64,000 nt of DNA from Nostoc sp. UHCC 0302 (GCF_038096175.1 NZ_CP151099.1:4372501-4436500), one strand, 5' to 3'; positions 43,972 through 53,151 are shown, numbered from the stretch's first letter. The notes: generated by a model not told the origin, from the sequence alone. Numbers and translations: made by a program.

Positions 43972-45786
43972 ATACCCCGCCGCTTGTAACAAGAAAAGCT
44001 TGGCATAACGACCCCCAGTCTTTAACAATTCCTCGTGAGTTCCCTGTTCCAAAACTTTACCGCCTTCTATCACGACAATTTTGTCAGCCATACGTACTGT
44101 TGAAAAGCGGTGAGAAATCAACAATACCATCTGATTTTTGGTAAGGGCGCGAAAATGATTGAAAATCTCAAACTCCGCTTGGGCATCCATTGCAGATGTC
44201 GGTTCATCCAAAACTAAGATATCTGCTTGGGTTCGCATAAAAGCACGGGCTAGGGCAATTTTCTGCCACTGTCCCCCAGAAAGTTCCTGTCCTCCTTTGA
44301 ACCAACGACCAAGCTGGGTTTGAAAACTTTGAGGCAATTCCTCAATAAAAGGTTGTGCCATGCCTTTTTGGGCAGCAACTTGCCAGCGCTTGTTATCTTC
44401 TAGGTGTTCCACATCACCCACGCCGATATTCTCCCCAACGGTAAACTGGTAGCGGACAAAGTTTTGGAAAATCACACCAATGCGACGCCGCAACACATCT
44501 ACATCCCATTCTTGCAAATCCAAACCCTCTAGTAAAATACGTCCAGAGTCTGGGGTATAAAGTCGAGTGAGTAGTTTAATTAAAGTAGTTTTACCAGAAC
44601 CGTTTTCACCGACAATTGCGAGTTTTTCTCCGGGTTTTAGATGTAGCGAAATGTTATTCAAAGCTAGCTTTGAACTTCCTGGATAAGTAAACGATACATT
44701 CTCAAAGCGGATACCATCTTGAGGATTTAAACCTTTGGTTGCTTTACCCCAAGACTTGGGTACTTTTTCTTCTAAGAAGTCGTAGAGATTTGAGAGATAT
44801 AAGTTGTCCTCGTACATTCCGCCGATAGAAGTCAGGACACCAGAAAAAGTAGACTGTCCTTGGCGGAACACAGTGAGGTACATCGTCATATCACCCAGAG
44901 AAATTTTACCTGCCACTGTTTCCAAGACAATCCAAGCATAAGCGATGTAAAAAGCAACGCTACTAACTAAACTCAGCAGATATCCCCATAATCCCCGACG
45001 CAGAGTTAAGTCCCGGTCTTCGCCATAGAGTTGATCAAAAAGGTTGCGATAACGTCCTAATAGCATCTCTCCCAACTGGTAGAGTTTGACTTCTGTAACA
45101 AAGTCTTCTCTCGCCAGCAAATTTTCTATATAGTGCTGTTGACGGGTTTCAGGCGCACGCCAACTAAACAGGCGAAAGGCTTCTCCGGCAAATTTTGTTT
45201 CTGCAAAGAATGCAGGCATTGCTGCCAAAATCAGTACTAGTACTGCCCAAAGCGAGAAATTTACCAACAAAAAGCCATAGGTGGCAAGAGAAAGGGCGCT
45301 TTGCACCAAGCCAAAGGTGCGGTTTACTAAAGAAAGGGGGCGAGTTGATGCTTCTCGCCTAGCATTACTCAATTTGTCATAGAATTCTGAGTCTTCAAAC
45401 TGGCGAAGATCCAGTTTCAGCGCCTTTTCTAATATGAGTACATTCACCCGCTGTCCAAGTAGTACCCGCAATAACGACTGACAAATGGTTAGTCCCCGCT
45501 GACTGCCAGCCAGTAAAATTACAGCGATCGCTTCCAAGCCCACATACAATAAAGGTCGAGAAATATTACTGTTTGCGCCAACTTGCGACGACAAAACTAC
45601 CGCATCAACAATTAACTTACCGATGTAGGCGATCGCAGCTGGTAAAAGACCAGCCACTAAAGTTAAAGTAGCCAGAAGAATGGTCAAGGTGCGGTTAGTA
45701 GTCCACACCAAGCTTACAGCCCGTCCACTGTACCGGAAAACTGTCAGTGATTGGCGCAGTGCGTTTCGTTTCTTTTGAGTCTTCAT
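43966..45786 (-). CDS. ABC exporter, fused transmembrane and ATPase domains
   Basis: A 606-residue half-transporter from ATG 45786 (MKTQKKRNALRQS); a TTG nine codons earlier is less likely. About residues 35-320 hold six membrane helices (TILLATLTLVAGLLPAAIAY, VLVLILAAMPAFFAE, LLSLVSSVAFYIAYAWIVLE). The ATPase has Walker A VGENGSGKTTLIKLL, signature LSGGQWQKIALARA and Walker B DILVLDEPTSAMD, then the switch His in LLISHRF. It should act as a homodimer exporting a lipid, peptide or drug. The stop codon lies in a heptamer repeat array. Confidence 0.93.
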   Translation of the reverse strand: MKTQKKRNALRQSLTVFRYSGRAVSLVWTTNRTLTILLATLTLVAGLLPAAIAYIGKLIVDAVVLSSQVGANSNISRPLLYVGLEAIAVILLAGSQRGLTICQSLLRVLLGQRVNVLILEKALKLDLRQFEDSEFYDKLSNARREASTRPLSLVNRTFGLVQSALSLATYGFLLVNFSLWAVLVLILAAMPAFFAETKFAGEAFRLFSWRAPETRQQHYIENLLAREDFVTEVKLYQLGEMLLGRYRNLFDQLYGEDRDLTLRRGLWGYLLSLVSSVAFYIAYAWIVLETVAGKISLGDMTMYLTVFRQGQSTFSGVLTSIGGMYEDNLYLSNLYDFLEEKVPKSWGKATKGLNPQDGIRFENVSFTYPGSSKLALNNISLHLKPGEKLAIVGENGSGKTTLIKLLTRLYTPDSGRILLEGLDLQEWDVDVLRRRIGVIFQNFVRYQFTVGENIGVGDVEHLEDNKRWQVAAQKGMAQPFIEELPQSFQTQLGRWFKGGQELSGGQWQKIALARAFMRTQADILVLDEPTSAMDAQAEFEIFNHFRALTKNQMVLLISHRFSTVRMADKIVVIEGGKVLEQGTHEELLKTGGRYAKLFLLQAAGYQ

Positions 45787-45905
45787 TATTCTTTTTATAA
45801 CGCGCCGACACAAATTTTCGCTCTACTAAAAGTTCTGCGTATTTTCTGGAATAGTTCTTATTTTGCTTGAATAATTAATTAATACAGGAAATAGAACTCA
45901 CAATT

Positions 45906-46250
45906 ATGAGGCATATTGTAATTAGTACTTTGTTTGTGGCGTCCACCGTTTTAGGAATTGCCAGCACTGCTTCTGCTGAAAATCTTGTCACAGCGGCTAT
46001 TGACGACTCAGGAACAGTTTATCAGGTAGACTTAGATAGCCGCTCTGAGTACGAAAGTACTTCAGGATGGAGACACGTGAAGTTCTGGCTTTCTACCAAA
46101 GGCGACCCAAAAAAACATAGTGCGATCGCCTCGTGTTCACCCTATGATATTCAATCTGAGTATTATGAATGGGATTGGTTACCCAATGGTGGTGGATATC
46201 CTGAAGGAACGATAGTAGGAAATATTGCTAGGGTTGCTTGTAACAATTAA
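45906..46250 (+). CDS. Secreted small protein, function unknown
   Basis: A 114-residue protein with a clear signal peptide (VISTLFVASTVLGIASTASA, cut before ENLVT). The mature part is about 90 residues, rich in Ser, Tyr, Trp and Gly (STSGWRHVKFWLSTKGDPKK) with two cysteines (ASCSPYD and RVACNN) that could form a disulfide. This layout is common in small surface or periplasmic beta-proteins of cyanobacteria. No named family is recognised. Confidence 0.7.
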   Translation: MRHIVISTLFVASTVLGIASTASAENLVTAAIDDSGTVYQVDLDSRSEYESTSGWRHVKFWLSTKGDPKKHSAIASCSPYDIQSEYYEWDWLPNGGGYPEGTIVGNIARVACNN

Positions 46251-46293
46251 ATTAGTCTGCAATCATCAGACCTATCTTTAAAATAGGATATAG

Positions 46294-46320
46294 GGGAACC
46301 ACTGCATTGCTTTGGTTCCC
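46294..46320 (+). terminator. Hairpin after the small secreted-protein gene
   Basis: GGGAACCA (46294-46301) and TGGTTCCC (46313-46320) form an 8-bp stem 44 bp after the stop codon. No T-run follows, so terminator function is uncertain. Confidence 0.35.
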
Positions 46321-46365
46321 AAAGCTTTAGGAACTGGCGTCATAGCAACAGAGTTTGTCTTAAGA

Positions 46366-46529
46366 TACTAGCCCTTTCAAGGTGACTCGTAAAATAAGAT
46401 TGTTTTTTCTCTGTGTTCTCTGTGCCTCTGCGGTTTAAAAGTAATTTATTTAACCGCAGAGAACACAGAGATCAGAAATTAAAAGAGGATTTTTTGAGCC
46501 GTATTTTTACCCACCTTGAAAGGGCTAGT
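46366..46529. mobile_element. MITE-like element with 18-bp terminal inverted repeats
   Basis: ACTAGCCCTTTCAAGGTG (46367-46384) is repeated in exact inverse at 46512-46529. Outside, CTTAAGA occurs at 46359-46365 and 46530-46536, a probable 7-bp target duplication. Inside, CTCTGTGTTCTCTG and CGGTTTAAA on the left are mirrored by TTTAACCGCAGAG and AACACAGAG on the right, so the whole element of about 164 bp can fold into one long hairpin. It has no coding capacity. The right target copy includes the stop codon of the DUF89 gene. Confidence 0.78.
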
Positions 46530-46530
46530 C

Positions 46531-47760
46531 TTAAGACACTAACTGGACTACACCCCACTGTCCATTTGTCAGCCAGGAAGGATCAGATTTTGCTACTTCT
46601 GCAATCACTTCAGAATTTAAACCTGCTGCCACTTCTGATTTGAGAGTGCGTAGGGCTACCATTGGTGCGGGTAAGTAGCTGACTATATCTGCAATGTTAG
46701 TGGTAAAATCCCAGTAGCGATCGCCTAATAATCGCCGATAATTCGCATCTCCTTTAACTATAATCAAACTCGAATTAGCTAACTCATTTTTGAGTGGCTC
46801 AGGTATTTCCCAAAATGCTAAAGGAGATGTCCAAAAGTAATTTTCAGAAAGTACTAAACGACCTGATGCAATGTTTTCTTGTAATCTTTGAGCAATAAAT
46901 TTTACTTTTTCATAGCTAGTATTAGCTAAAAACTTTGTTGTTTCATGTACATCCTTAATCATGGCATCAGATACAAAAGTCGGATGTGGCTTTAAATGTA
47001 GATAAACCTGGTTAGCCAAACCACTGGTTAATAAAAAATCTACTAAGCATAAGTCACAGACAAGTTCAAAACCAGCGTTATCTACAACGAAATCAACGCG
47101 TCGACCTGGAGAACTAGTTAACAACTCGACGACTTGCAAGGCATCATCTACTAAGATGTGGGCTAGTTGACTTTGAATATCAAAGCTACTTCGGTCACCT
47201 TCAAATACTGACCACAAGCTCAAGTCAACTCGATTTCCCCACAGAGCAAAATGTAACAGTGCAATAAAAGCGGTTTCTTGTAATTTCTCTTCTTGCGAAT
47301 CATTCAACCATTGATTTACCTGATTACACAAAGAGATAATCGAATCAAGAGATGCTTCTAAACCTTGAGCTTTTTGCAATTCAAATGGGTCAACACCTTG
47401 CGACATACCAGGGCGGAAGTAATTAGTAATTTCTAAAATCAGGCGATAAAAATAAGTTTCTGCAAAGAACCAGGGAATATCTACCCAACGCTGCTCCTTG
47501 TATGATTCTAGATATGTGTTCCAGTTGGTAAAGTCTGCACTAGTATCATTTAATAAGGGTCGCAAATATCCCGTTGGCAGTTCTGCGGCTAGGCTTTCTA
47601 AGCTAGCATTAATATCGGGTGGAAAATTATTTTCGGCAATGACTCGGCGGGCGATCGCAGGCATCCGTTGAGTCACAGTATACTCAGTAAAAGAACCGAC
47701 TTCTGAACCCACAAGTGGCGGTGGTAAGGGTAATTTGGGGATGTTAGATGTATTCACCAC
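46531..47760 (-). CDS. ARMT1-like damage-control phosphatase (DUF89 family)
   Basis: A 409-residue protein if started at GTG 47760, which has GAGGG 11 nt upstream (GTG 47757 is equally possible). A longer frame to 47883 would overlap the divergent glutamine synthetase-like gene and adds no family sequence. The DUF89 metal/phosphate motifs are clear: VVDNAGFELVCDLCLVDFLL near 229 (D-N-x-G-x-E) and IIVKGDANYRRLLGD near 332 (KGD-x-NYR). The N-terminal helical domain (TEYTVTQRMPAIARRVIAEN) matches ARMT1-type members. These enzymes hydrolyse damaged or unwanted sugar phosphates. Confidence 0.88.
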   Translation of the reverse strand: MVNTSNIPKLPLPPPLVGSEVGSFTEYTVTQRMPAIARRVIAENNFPPDINASLESLAAELPTGYLRPLLNDTSADFTNWNTYLESYKEQRWVDIPWFFAETYFYRLILEITNYFRPGMSQGVDPFELQKAQGLEASLDSIISLCNQVNQWLNDSQEEKLQETAFIALLHFALWGNRVDLSLWSVFEGDRSSFDIQSQLAHILVDDALQVVELLTSSPGRRVDFVVDNAGFELVCDLCLVDFLLTSGLANQVYLHLKPHPTFVSDAMIKDVHETTKFLANTSYEKVKFIAQRLQENIASGRLVLSENYFWTSPLAFWEIPEPLKNELANSSLIIVKGDANYRRLLGDRYWDFTTNIADIVSYLPAPMVALRTLKSEVAAGLNSEVIAEVAKSDPSWLTNGQWGVVQLVS

Positions 47761-47851
47761 AAACTTTTCTGCCCTCGTGTTTTTAGTTATTCTACCTTGT
47801 GCATGAATGGGAAAATTGTCAAATAAACTCAAAAACGAGATAATTTGACTA

Positions 47852-49201
47852 ATGGCAAAAAAAATCACATTTAAGCAAGTCAAAAAATCCCTTCAAGACG
47901 CTGGGAGCAAGTTTTTTCGGATCATCTGGTGCGATAACGCCAACATCATTCGTGGCAAAGCTGTTCATGTGGGAATGTTAGCCCACTATTTTGAGTATGG
48001 TGTGGGAATCTCTGCTGGGCAACAGGGAATACCTGTAATGTATGATGCGGTGATTCCCGAAACTGGTCTAGGGCCAGTAGGCGAAATTCGCTTAGTACCA
48101 GATTGGTCTAGCCTAACTCGTTTACCTTATGCTCCGGGTCATGCCCGTGTCATGGGAAACATGGTATTTAATGGTAACCCTTGGGCGCTGTGTCCCCGTA
48201 ATTTTCTAACGCGGATGATTGAAGCAGCCAGACGCGAGGGATTAGAAATTAAGGCAGCATTTGAAAATGAGTTTTACTTGTTACGGCAAACATCTGAGGG
48301 AATTGTATCCGCAGACTCCACAGTCTTTGCCTCTACTCAGGCAATGGATATTAATCGAGAAGTAATTGATGAGATTGCTGATGCACTTATTACCCAAGGA
48401 ATTCCTGTAGAACAGTATTATCCAGAATCTGGCCCTGGTCAACAGGAAATTTCGATGCGGTATACTGATGCTTTACGTGCAGCTGATTGGCAGATTGCTT
48501 TTAGAGAAACAGTCAGAGCGATCGCACATCGTCACAACCTGACAACTTCTTTCTTACCTAAAATTTTCCCAGATGCTGCTGGTAGCGGTTGCCACATCCA
48601 TCTTAGCCTCTGGCGTGACGGACAAAACCTGCTACCAGATTCAGAAGGTATCTGCGGTCTTTCTCCGGTAGCGCGAGCATTTATCGCTGGCATACTAGAA
48701 CATCTACCTGCACTGATGGCATTAACTACCCCAAGTGTCAATTCTTACCGCCGTATTCGTCCTCATAGTTGGAGTGGTGCTTTCCGTTGTTGGGGACTAG
48801 ACAACCGTGAAGCGGCGGTGAGAGTGCCAAGCGCCCCTGGATTGTCTAGTCCCAGTCATTTCGAGCTAAAAACTGTGGATGCATCAGCCAATCCTTACTT
48901 AGCTTTAGGTGCAGTAATTGCTGCAGGCATCGATGGTATACAACGGGGTTTAGAACCAAACAATCCAGTCACACAAGACCCCGGATATTTGCCCATTGAG
49001 GAGCGCACAGCCAATGGTATTGACCTTTTACCACAAAATCTTGGTGAAGCTATAGACCACCTCAAACAGAACAATATTCTTTTAAATGCTTTAAACCCAC
49101 AGTTGTCGCAAGCTTTTTTGGCAGTACGTCAAGCCGAGTGGCAAGCAATGAAAGATTGGGAATTAGAAGCAGAACTCAAGCTTTTATTAGAGAAATACTA
49201 A
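47852..49201 (+). CDS. Glutamine synthetase-like protein (FluG/NodGS C-terminal type)
   Basis: A 449-residue protein of the glutamine synthetase superfamily. Metal and substrate motifs are kept: AFENEFYLL (E-x-E), PGQQEISMRY, GSGCHIHLSL (the His that binds glutamate) and NSYRRIRPHSW..WGLDNREAAVRVP with the active-site arginines. It lacks the adenylylation-loop sequence NLYDLP of GlnA and has the N-terminus of the GS-like group, so it probably joins glutamate to an amine other than ammonia. It is divergent from the DUF89 gene (91 bp apart) and followed by an amidohydrolase, the same two domains as in the FluG fusion. Confidence 0.9.
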   Translation: MAKKITFKQVKKSLQDAGSKFFRIIWCDNANIIRGKAVHVGMLAHYFEYGVGISAGQQGIPVMYDAVIPETGLGPVGEIRLVPDWSSLTRLPYAPGHARVMGNMVFNGNPWALCPRNFLTRMIEAARREGLEIKAAFENEFYLLRQTSEGIVSADSTVFASTQAMDINREVIDEIADALITQGIPVEQYYPESGPGQQEISMRYTDALRAADWQIAFRETVRAIAHRHNLTTSFLPKIFPDAAGSGCHIHLSLWRDGQNLLPDSEGICGLSPVARAFIAGILEHLPALMALTTPSVNSYRRIRPHSWSGAFRCWGLDNREAAVRVPSAPGLSSPSHFELKTVDASANPYLALGAVIAAGIDGIQRGLEPNNPVTQDPGYLPIEERTANGIDLLPQNLGEAIDHLKQNNILLNALNPQLSQAFLAVRQAEWQAMKDWELEAELKLLLEKY

Positions 49202-49315
49202 AGTTATAGGGATTTTCAATTGTGTGAAGTGGCAAAGAAACTTAATTTTCAACCGCTTCCCCTATATAAGACTGCTTTTGTCTAGCGCAAATGTTAAAAG
49301 AATAATGCATTAAGC

Positions 49316-49373
49316 TGCATTGGCATAACACAGTGTTGCATTGGCATAACACAGCGATGCATTGGCATAACAC
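49316..49373. repeat. Tandem 21-bp repeat, about 2.8 copies
   Basis: Units start at 49316, 49337 and 49358, each with the 16-base core TGCATTGGCATAACAC followed by five variable bases. The third unit is cut after the core. A different sequence from the arrays at 36392 and 43640, but with the same period. Confidence 0.85.
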
Positions 49374-49410
49374 CAATTCAATTAATGATTACAACACATC
49401 CTTCCATGAA

Positions 49411-49428
49411 GACGCGATTCATCGCGTC
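49411..49428. repeat. Short hairpin repeat GACGCGAT/ATCGCGTC
   Basis: GACGCGAT (49411-49418), TC, ATCGCGTC (49421-49428), followed by TCTACAAA. A member of the dispersed family at 28915 and 43560. Confidence 0.65.
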
Positions 49429-49614
49429 TCTACAAATGGTCTATTTGTCACATTCTTTTTTCAAATTGGTATTACCTCAATTTAAAACATATAAATTCTA
49501 AGATGATGGGGTGAGGTTTTTTGTATTTCATGCAAATCAGAACCGCTATAATAACGTGGGAATAAAACTACAGCACTTAACTCACGCAACACAGTATATT
49601 CTGCTGTATTAACA

Positions 49615-50742
49615 ATGAATCTTGCTGATATTCCTCTAATTGACCAACACGCCCACAACATCCTACGACCTGAAGTAGCTGATCGTTATCCTTATGCTGC
49701 TGCATTCACTGAAGGTTATGATCCAGAGATAATAAATTACCATACCCGCCACACATTATTCTATCGGCGTAGCCTCAGAGAAATTGCTGCTGTATTAGAT
49801 TGTGAGGCGCAGGAAGAAGCAATTTTAGCGCGTCGAAACAGTTTAGGAATCGAACATCTAACACAACTATATTTCAGTGCTGCTAATCTGGAAGCGATTT
49901 ACTTAGATGATGGATTACAGCCAGAAACTATCTTGCCGCTATCATGGCATCAAAGATTTATTCCTGTACAAAGAATTTTACGGTTAGAGGTATTAGCAGA
50001 AGAGCTGATTCCTCAAATAGGAGATTTTGAGACTTTCCTCGAAACATTCAATAGCCAACTTGACCCACCACCACCAGGGGTTATAGCTTTTAAAAGTATT
50101 GCCTGTTACCGTAGCGGTTTGAATATCCAACCTGTTGCTGTGGAGGTGGCTGTTGCTCAGTTTTATAACCTCAAGCAAGAACTGCAAAATCAGCCCTTGC
50201 GTTTAGCAAACAAGCCCTTAATTGATTTTCTCTTACAACAAGCACTATTAATTGCAGCTAAATATCGTCTACCAGTGCAATTGCACACTGGTTATGGCGA
50301 CCCTGACTTAGACTTGCGATTAGCAAATCCTCTGTACCTACGTTCTTTGTTGGAGTCATCCGAGTACCGCAATGCACCCCTAGTACTGTTACACGCTTCC
50401 TATCCTTATATGCAAGAAGCTGGATATCTTGCTTCTGTCTACCCTCAAGTTTATTTGGATTTTGGTTTGGCAGTACCTTTTTTAAGCGTCTCCGGGATGC
50501 GAGAGACAATTCGGCAATTGTTGGAACTAACTCCTACTAGTAAATTGATGTATTCGTCTGATGCACACTCAATTCCAGAGTTGTATTACTTGGGGGCAAA
50601 ATGGGGTCGTCAAGCGTTGGGGGAAGTACTAGAGCAGGCAATTAAGGATTCGGATATCACAGCGAGTGAAGCAGAAGCGATCGCCATTGCCATCTTACGG
50701 GAAAATGCGATCGCTTTGTATCAACAAGGGAGTAGGGAGTAG
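49615..50742 (+). CDS. Amidohydrolase (FluG/NodGS N-terminal type)
   Basis: A 375-residue metal-dependent hydrolase of the Amidohydro_2 type. PLIDQHAHNIL near residue 7 is the H-x-H metal site of the first strand; VQLHTGYGD near 222 and LVLLHASYPY near 260 supply further His ligands; MYSSDAHSIPE near 306 supplies the last Asp. It is the same kind of domain that forms the N-terminal part of FluG and plant NodGS, in which it is joined to a glutamine synthetase-like domain; here that partner is encoded 413 bp upstream. The last codons and the stop are made from a GGGAGTA heptamer repeat. Confidence 0.88.
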   Translation: MNLADIPLIDQHAHNILRPEVADRYPYAAAFTEGYDPEIINYHTRHTLFYRRSLREIAAVLDCEAQEEAILARRNSLGIEHLTQLYFSAANLEAIYLDDGLQPETILPLSWHQRFIPVQRILRLEVLAEELIPQIGDFETFLETFNSQLDPPPPGVIAFKSIACYRSGLNIQPVAVEVAVAQFYNLKQELQNQPLRLANKPLIDFLLQQALLIAAKYRLPVQLHTGYGDPDLDLRLANPLYLRSLLESSEYRNAPLVLLHASYPYMQEAGYLASVYPQVYLDFGLAVPFLSVSGMRETIRQLLELTPTSKLMYSSDAHSIPELYYLGAKWGRQALGEVLEQAIKDSDITASEAEAIAIAILRENAIALYQQGSRE

Positions 50743-50780
50743 GGGAGGCAAATCAATTCAAAATTTAAAATTTAAAATTA
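50728..50780. repeat. Two short heptamer arrays at the amidohydrolase stop
   Basis: GGGAGTA twice (50728-50741), including the stop codon TAG (50740-50742), and then AAAATTT twice plus AAAATTA at 50760-50780. Both have a 7-bp period. Confidence 0.65.
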
Positions 50781-50808
50781 AGAATTCATTCTGCCTCCTA
50801 CTCAATCA

Positions 50809-51330
50809 TTAGAAGCGATAGCCTAAACCAGCTTGGAAGCTAACAGCATCAGCATCACTGTTTTTGTAAGCGTCAATGCCCCATTTAGCATCACCGTAAG
50901 CAATCACATTTTTGCTAACTTCTGATTCAGCACCAAGAGTTACTACAGGTGAATTCCGATTGCCCAATGGGGTGTTTTGACCTTCTTCGGTGACAAAGGA
51001 ATAACCACCACCGAAGTAAACGTTAGTGTTTCTTGCGATAGGTGCATCATAAGTGACTATGGGCATAATTGCCGCAGCATCACCACCATACAGCAGGGAA
51101 CCCCGCAGTGAAACAGGCGCATTAGGCACGGCGTAACGTCCTTGAACATTTCCACCAAGTTGAGCCTCATCGTTTCCTTGCCCACCACTAGTTGCACCAG
51201 CAGCTAAACCAACACCGATGTAGTTGCCGTTAGTACCGTTAGTACCTACTGGTTGAGCAGATGCAATACCAGCAGAAAAGATAATAGAAGCAACAGTAAG
51301 TGCAGAAGCGGTTAAAGTTTTAAGGTTCAT
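50809..51330 (-). CDS. Small outer-membrane beta-barrel protein
   Basis: A 173-residue protein with a signal peptide (LTASALTVASIIFSAGIASA, cut before QPVG). The mature part alternates polar and hydrophobic residues in about eight strands, such as NYIGVGLAAGATSG, VSLRGSLLYGG and NVYFGGGYSFVT, and ends GLGYRF with the C-terminal Phe that marks outer-membrane barrels for insertion. Its size suits an eight-strand OmpA/OmpX-like barrel. Function unknown. Confidence 0.82.
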   Translation of the reverse strand: MNLKTLTASALTVASIIFSAGIASAQPVGTNGTNGNYIGVGLAAGATSGGQGNDEAQLGGNVQGRYAVPNAPVSLRGSLLYGGDAAAIMPIVTYDAPIARNTNVYFGGGYSFVTEEGQNTPLGNRNSPVVTLGAESEVSKNVIAYGDAKWGIDAYKNSDADAVSFQAGLGYRF

Positions 51331-51483
51331 AGGTTTCTTTTGACTAGATTTAAGTAGAATTAATACTTTCTAGTACTAGAATCACCTTTTTAAGAAAATT
51401 CAACCTCGCACACTCTGGTCATCCAAGCGGTTGAATTGTTTTTCACCCACTTGGGTGAACCAATTTAATAATTCTGTTGACAG

Positions 51484-53151
51484 TTAATTTTTCAAAAAGC
51501 GCTGACGCAGACGAGATATAAAAGAATTTACCTCTGGTATTTTCATCCAGGAAGCGATCGCACCAAATACTATAATCCCCACTAAGCCAGATACGCACAA
51601 CTGTAATAGTTGAATCAGTAAACCTTCTTTGCCTAACACCTGCTGACAACCAACTAAAGTCCCATAGCTGGCAATTCCAGCTATAACGCTACCTACAGTC
51701 AAACTCAGAATTGGCACACTCCACTCAAGTAAAGGCAAACCATTTAGCCTTCGATTCAGTAAGAATAACAACATTAATACTGAGCTACAATTCACGCTAA
51801 CAGTGGCTAAAACTAAACCCTGAGCGCCAAGAGGTTTGATTAAAATGTAATCAAATAGGGCGTTGAAAAAGATATTAATCATACTGATACGAAAGGGTGT
51901 ATCGCCATCACCTAACGCATAAAATACTCGTACTAAGACATCACGACTCAAATAAGCAAACATCCCAATCCCGTTAGCAATTAACAGTGAGGATACCAGC
52001 ATTGAATCTATGCCCTTAAAAGCTCCACGTTCATAAACCACGCGTACTATTGGCACAGACAAAGTAATCATCAACGCACCCAAAGGTAACATTGTAAAAG
52101 CTGAAAGTATCAGCCCTTGGCGAATGCGTGCTTTTAATTCTTGCCAGTCATTAGGGTCAGTAAGCCTGGAAAAGATTGGTAATAAAGGAACCAAAATTAC
52201 ATTGGAAATAATACCTAAAGGAGTTTGTACCAGTATTGACGCATTAAACAACGCAGCAGCAACTCCTGTAATCGGAATTAAAGAAGCAAAAAACAAATCT
52301 GTGTAAAGGTTGATTTGCAGCATCCCAGAAGAGAAGGTCGCTGGCCCCATAATTTTGAGAACATCGCGCACTCCTTGTTGATTAAAATCAAATCGCAACC
52401 GTAATCTACCTAAACCAGACCGAGTTTGAGCAATTACCTGCACTAACCATTGCAAAACTGCCCCAGCTAAAACTCCTCCTGCTAAAACCATGCCGCCTAA
52501 TTTGGCATATTCCAGAGTGCTAATTTTGCTACCTAGTTGTAAATAGAGAGCGCCCAAACCAACAATCACTGTAATGCTAGAAAACAAAGGGCTGATGGAG
52601 GGTAGCCAAAACTGATTAGCCGCATTGAGAACTCCAAAACCGATACCAATGAGTCCTGCTAAGACTGCGATCGGAGCCATAATTTGGAGTTGCACGATCG
52701 CAATTTCCCTAACTAAATCTTTGTTACCGAGTCTTAAACCAGGTGCAAATAAGTCAATGAAATTAGGGGCAAAAAATACGATAAAAATTGTGGCAACAAG
52801 CAGAACTCCGCCGATTAGTGTGGTAATAGTTTCCACTAAGGGAGCCGCTTCTTCTTGTTTGCGCTTAGATAAGACACTAACGATCGCACTGTAGAAGGGG
52901 CCGTTAATCCCGCCTAGCAATATCAGCAGAAATCCAGGGATTGTGTAGGCGTAGTTAAAAGCATCAGCCGCCGCCCCTAAGCCGAAAGCGGCCGCGATCG
53001 CTTGCTGCCGAACCAAACCAAAGACTTTACTAATTAATGTGGCAACAGCAACAATGCCAGCAATCCCAGCGAAAGAACGAGAAGGTTTTTGATTGTTTTG
53101 AATCACGAATATTACCCGACAACTCTTGAAGAGTGCATACCTTTTGAACAT
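51484..53151 (-). CDS. murJ: Lipid II flippase MurJ (MviN)
   Basis: A 555-residue polytopic membrane protein with about 14 helices. GIVAVATLISKVFGLVRQQAIAAAFG at residues 31-56 is the MurJ opening, including the conserved arginine; FLLILLGGINGPFYSAIVSVLSK and RVFYALGDGDTPFRISM are other typical parts. It moves lipid II across the plasma membrane for peptidoglycan synthesis. The first 16 residues may not be real; a GTG at 53106 would give a start closer to homologues (VIQNNQKPSRS). A hairpin at 51442-51459 follows the gene without a T-run. Confidence 0.93.
   Translation of the reverse strand: MFKRYALFKSCRVIFVIQNNQKPSRSFAGIAGIVAVATLISKVFGLVRQQAIAAAFGLGAAADAFNYAYTIPGFLLILLGGINGPFYSAIVSVLSKRKQEEAAPLVETITTLIGGVLLVATIFIVFFAPNFIDLFAPGLRLGNKDLVREIAIVQLQIMAPIAVLAGLIGIGFGVLNAANQFWLPSISPLFSSITVIVGLGALYLQLGSKISTLEYAKLGGMVLAGGVLAGAVLQWLVQVIAQTRSGLGRLRLRFDFNQQGVRDVLKIMGPATFSSGMLQINLYTDLFFASLIPITGVAAALFNASILVQTPLGIISNVILVPLLPIFSRLTDPNDWQELKARIRQGLILSAFTMLPLGALMITLSVPIVRVVYERGAFKGIDSMLVSSLLIANGIGMFAYLSRDVLVRVFYALGDGDTPFRISMINIFFNALFDYILIKPLGAQGLVLATVSVNCSSVLMLLFLLNRRLNGLPLLEWSVPILSLTVGSVIAGIASYGTLVGCQQVLGKEGLLIQLLQLCVSGLVGIIVFGAIASWMKIPEVNSFISRLRQRFLKN

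Larger units (their letters stand above)
49202..49614. other. Spacer (413 bp) with repeats between GS-like and amidohydrolase genes
   Basis: Contains a 21-bp tandem repeat (49316-49373) and a GACGCGAT hairpin (49411-49428), each listed on its own. No gene is seen. The spacing and the repeats make a single transcript for the two flanking genes uncertain. Confidence 0.5.

Noticed and set aside
43621-43989. Open frames on both strands over the 21-bp array (heptad peptides such as VFGTRKL, NFRVPNT, SSEHQLP)
   Set aside because: They result from a stop-free repeat with a length divisible by three. There is no start signal or family likeness, and several frames are equally open.
47761-47883. N-terminal extension of the DUF89 protein
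   Set aside because: It would overlap the divergent glutamine synthetase-like gene by 32 bp; a GTG with a ribosome binding site at 47760 fits better.
51442-51459. Terminator of murJ
   Set aside because: The stem TTCACCCA/TGGGTGAA is perfect, but on the minus strand it is followed by A residues and not T residues.
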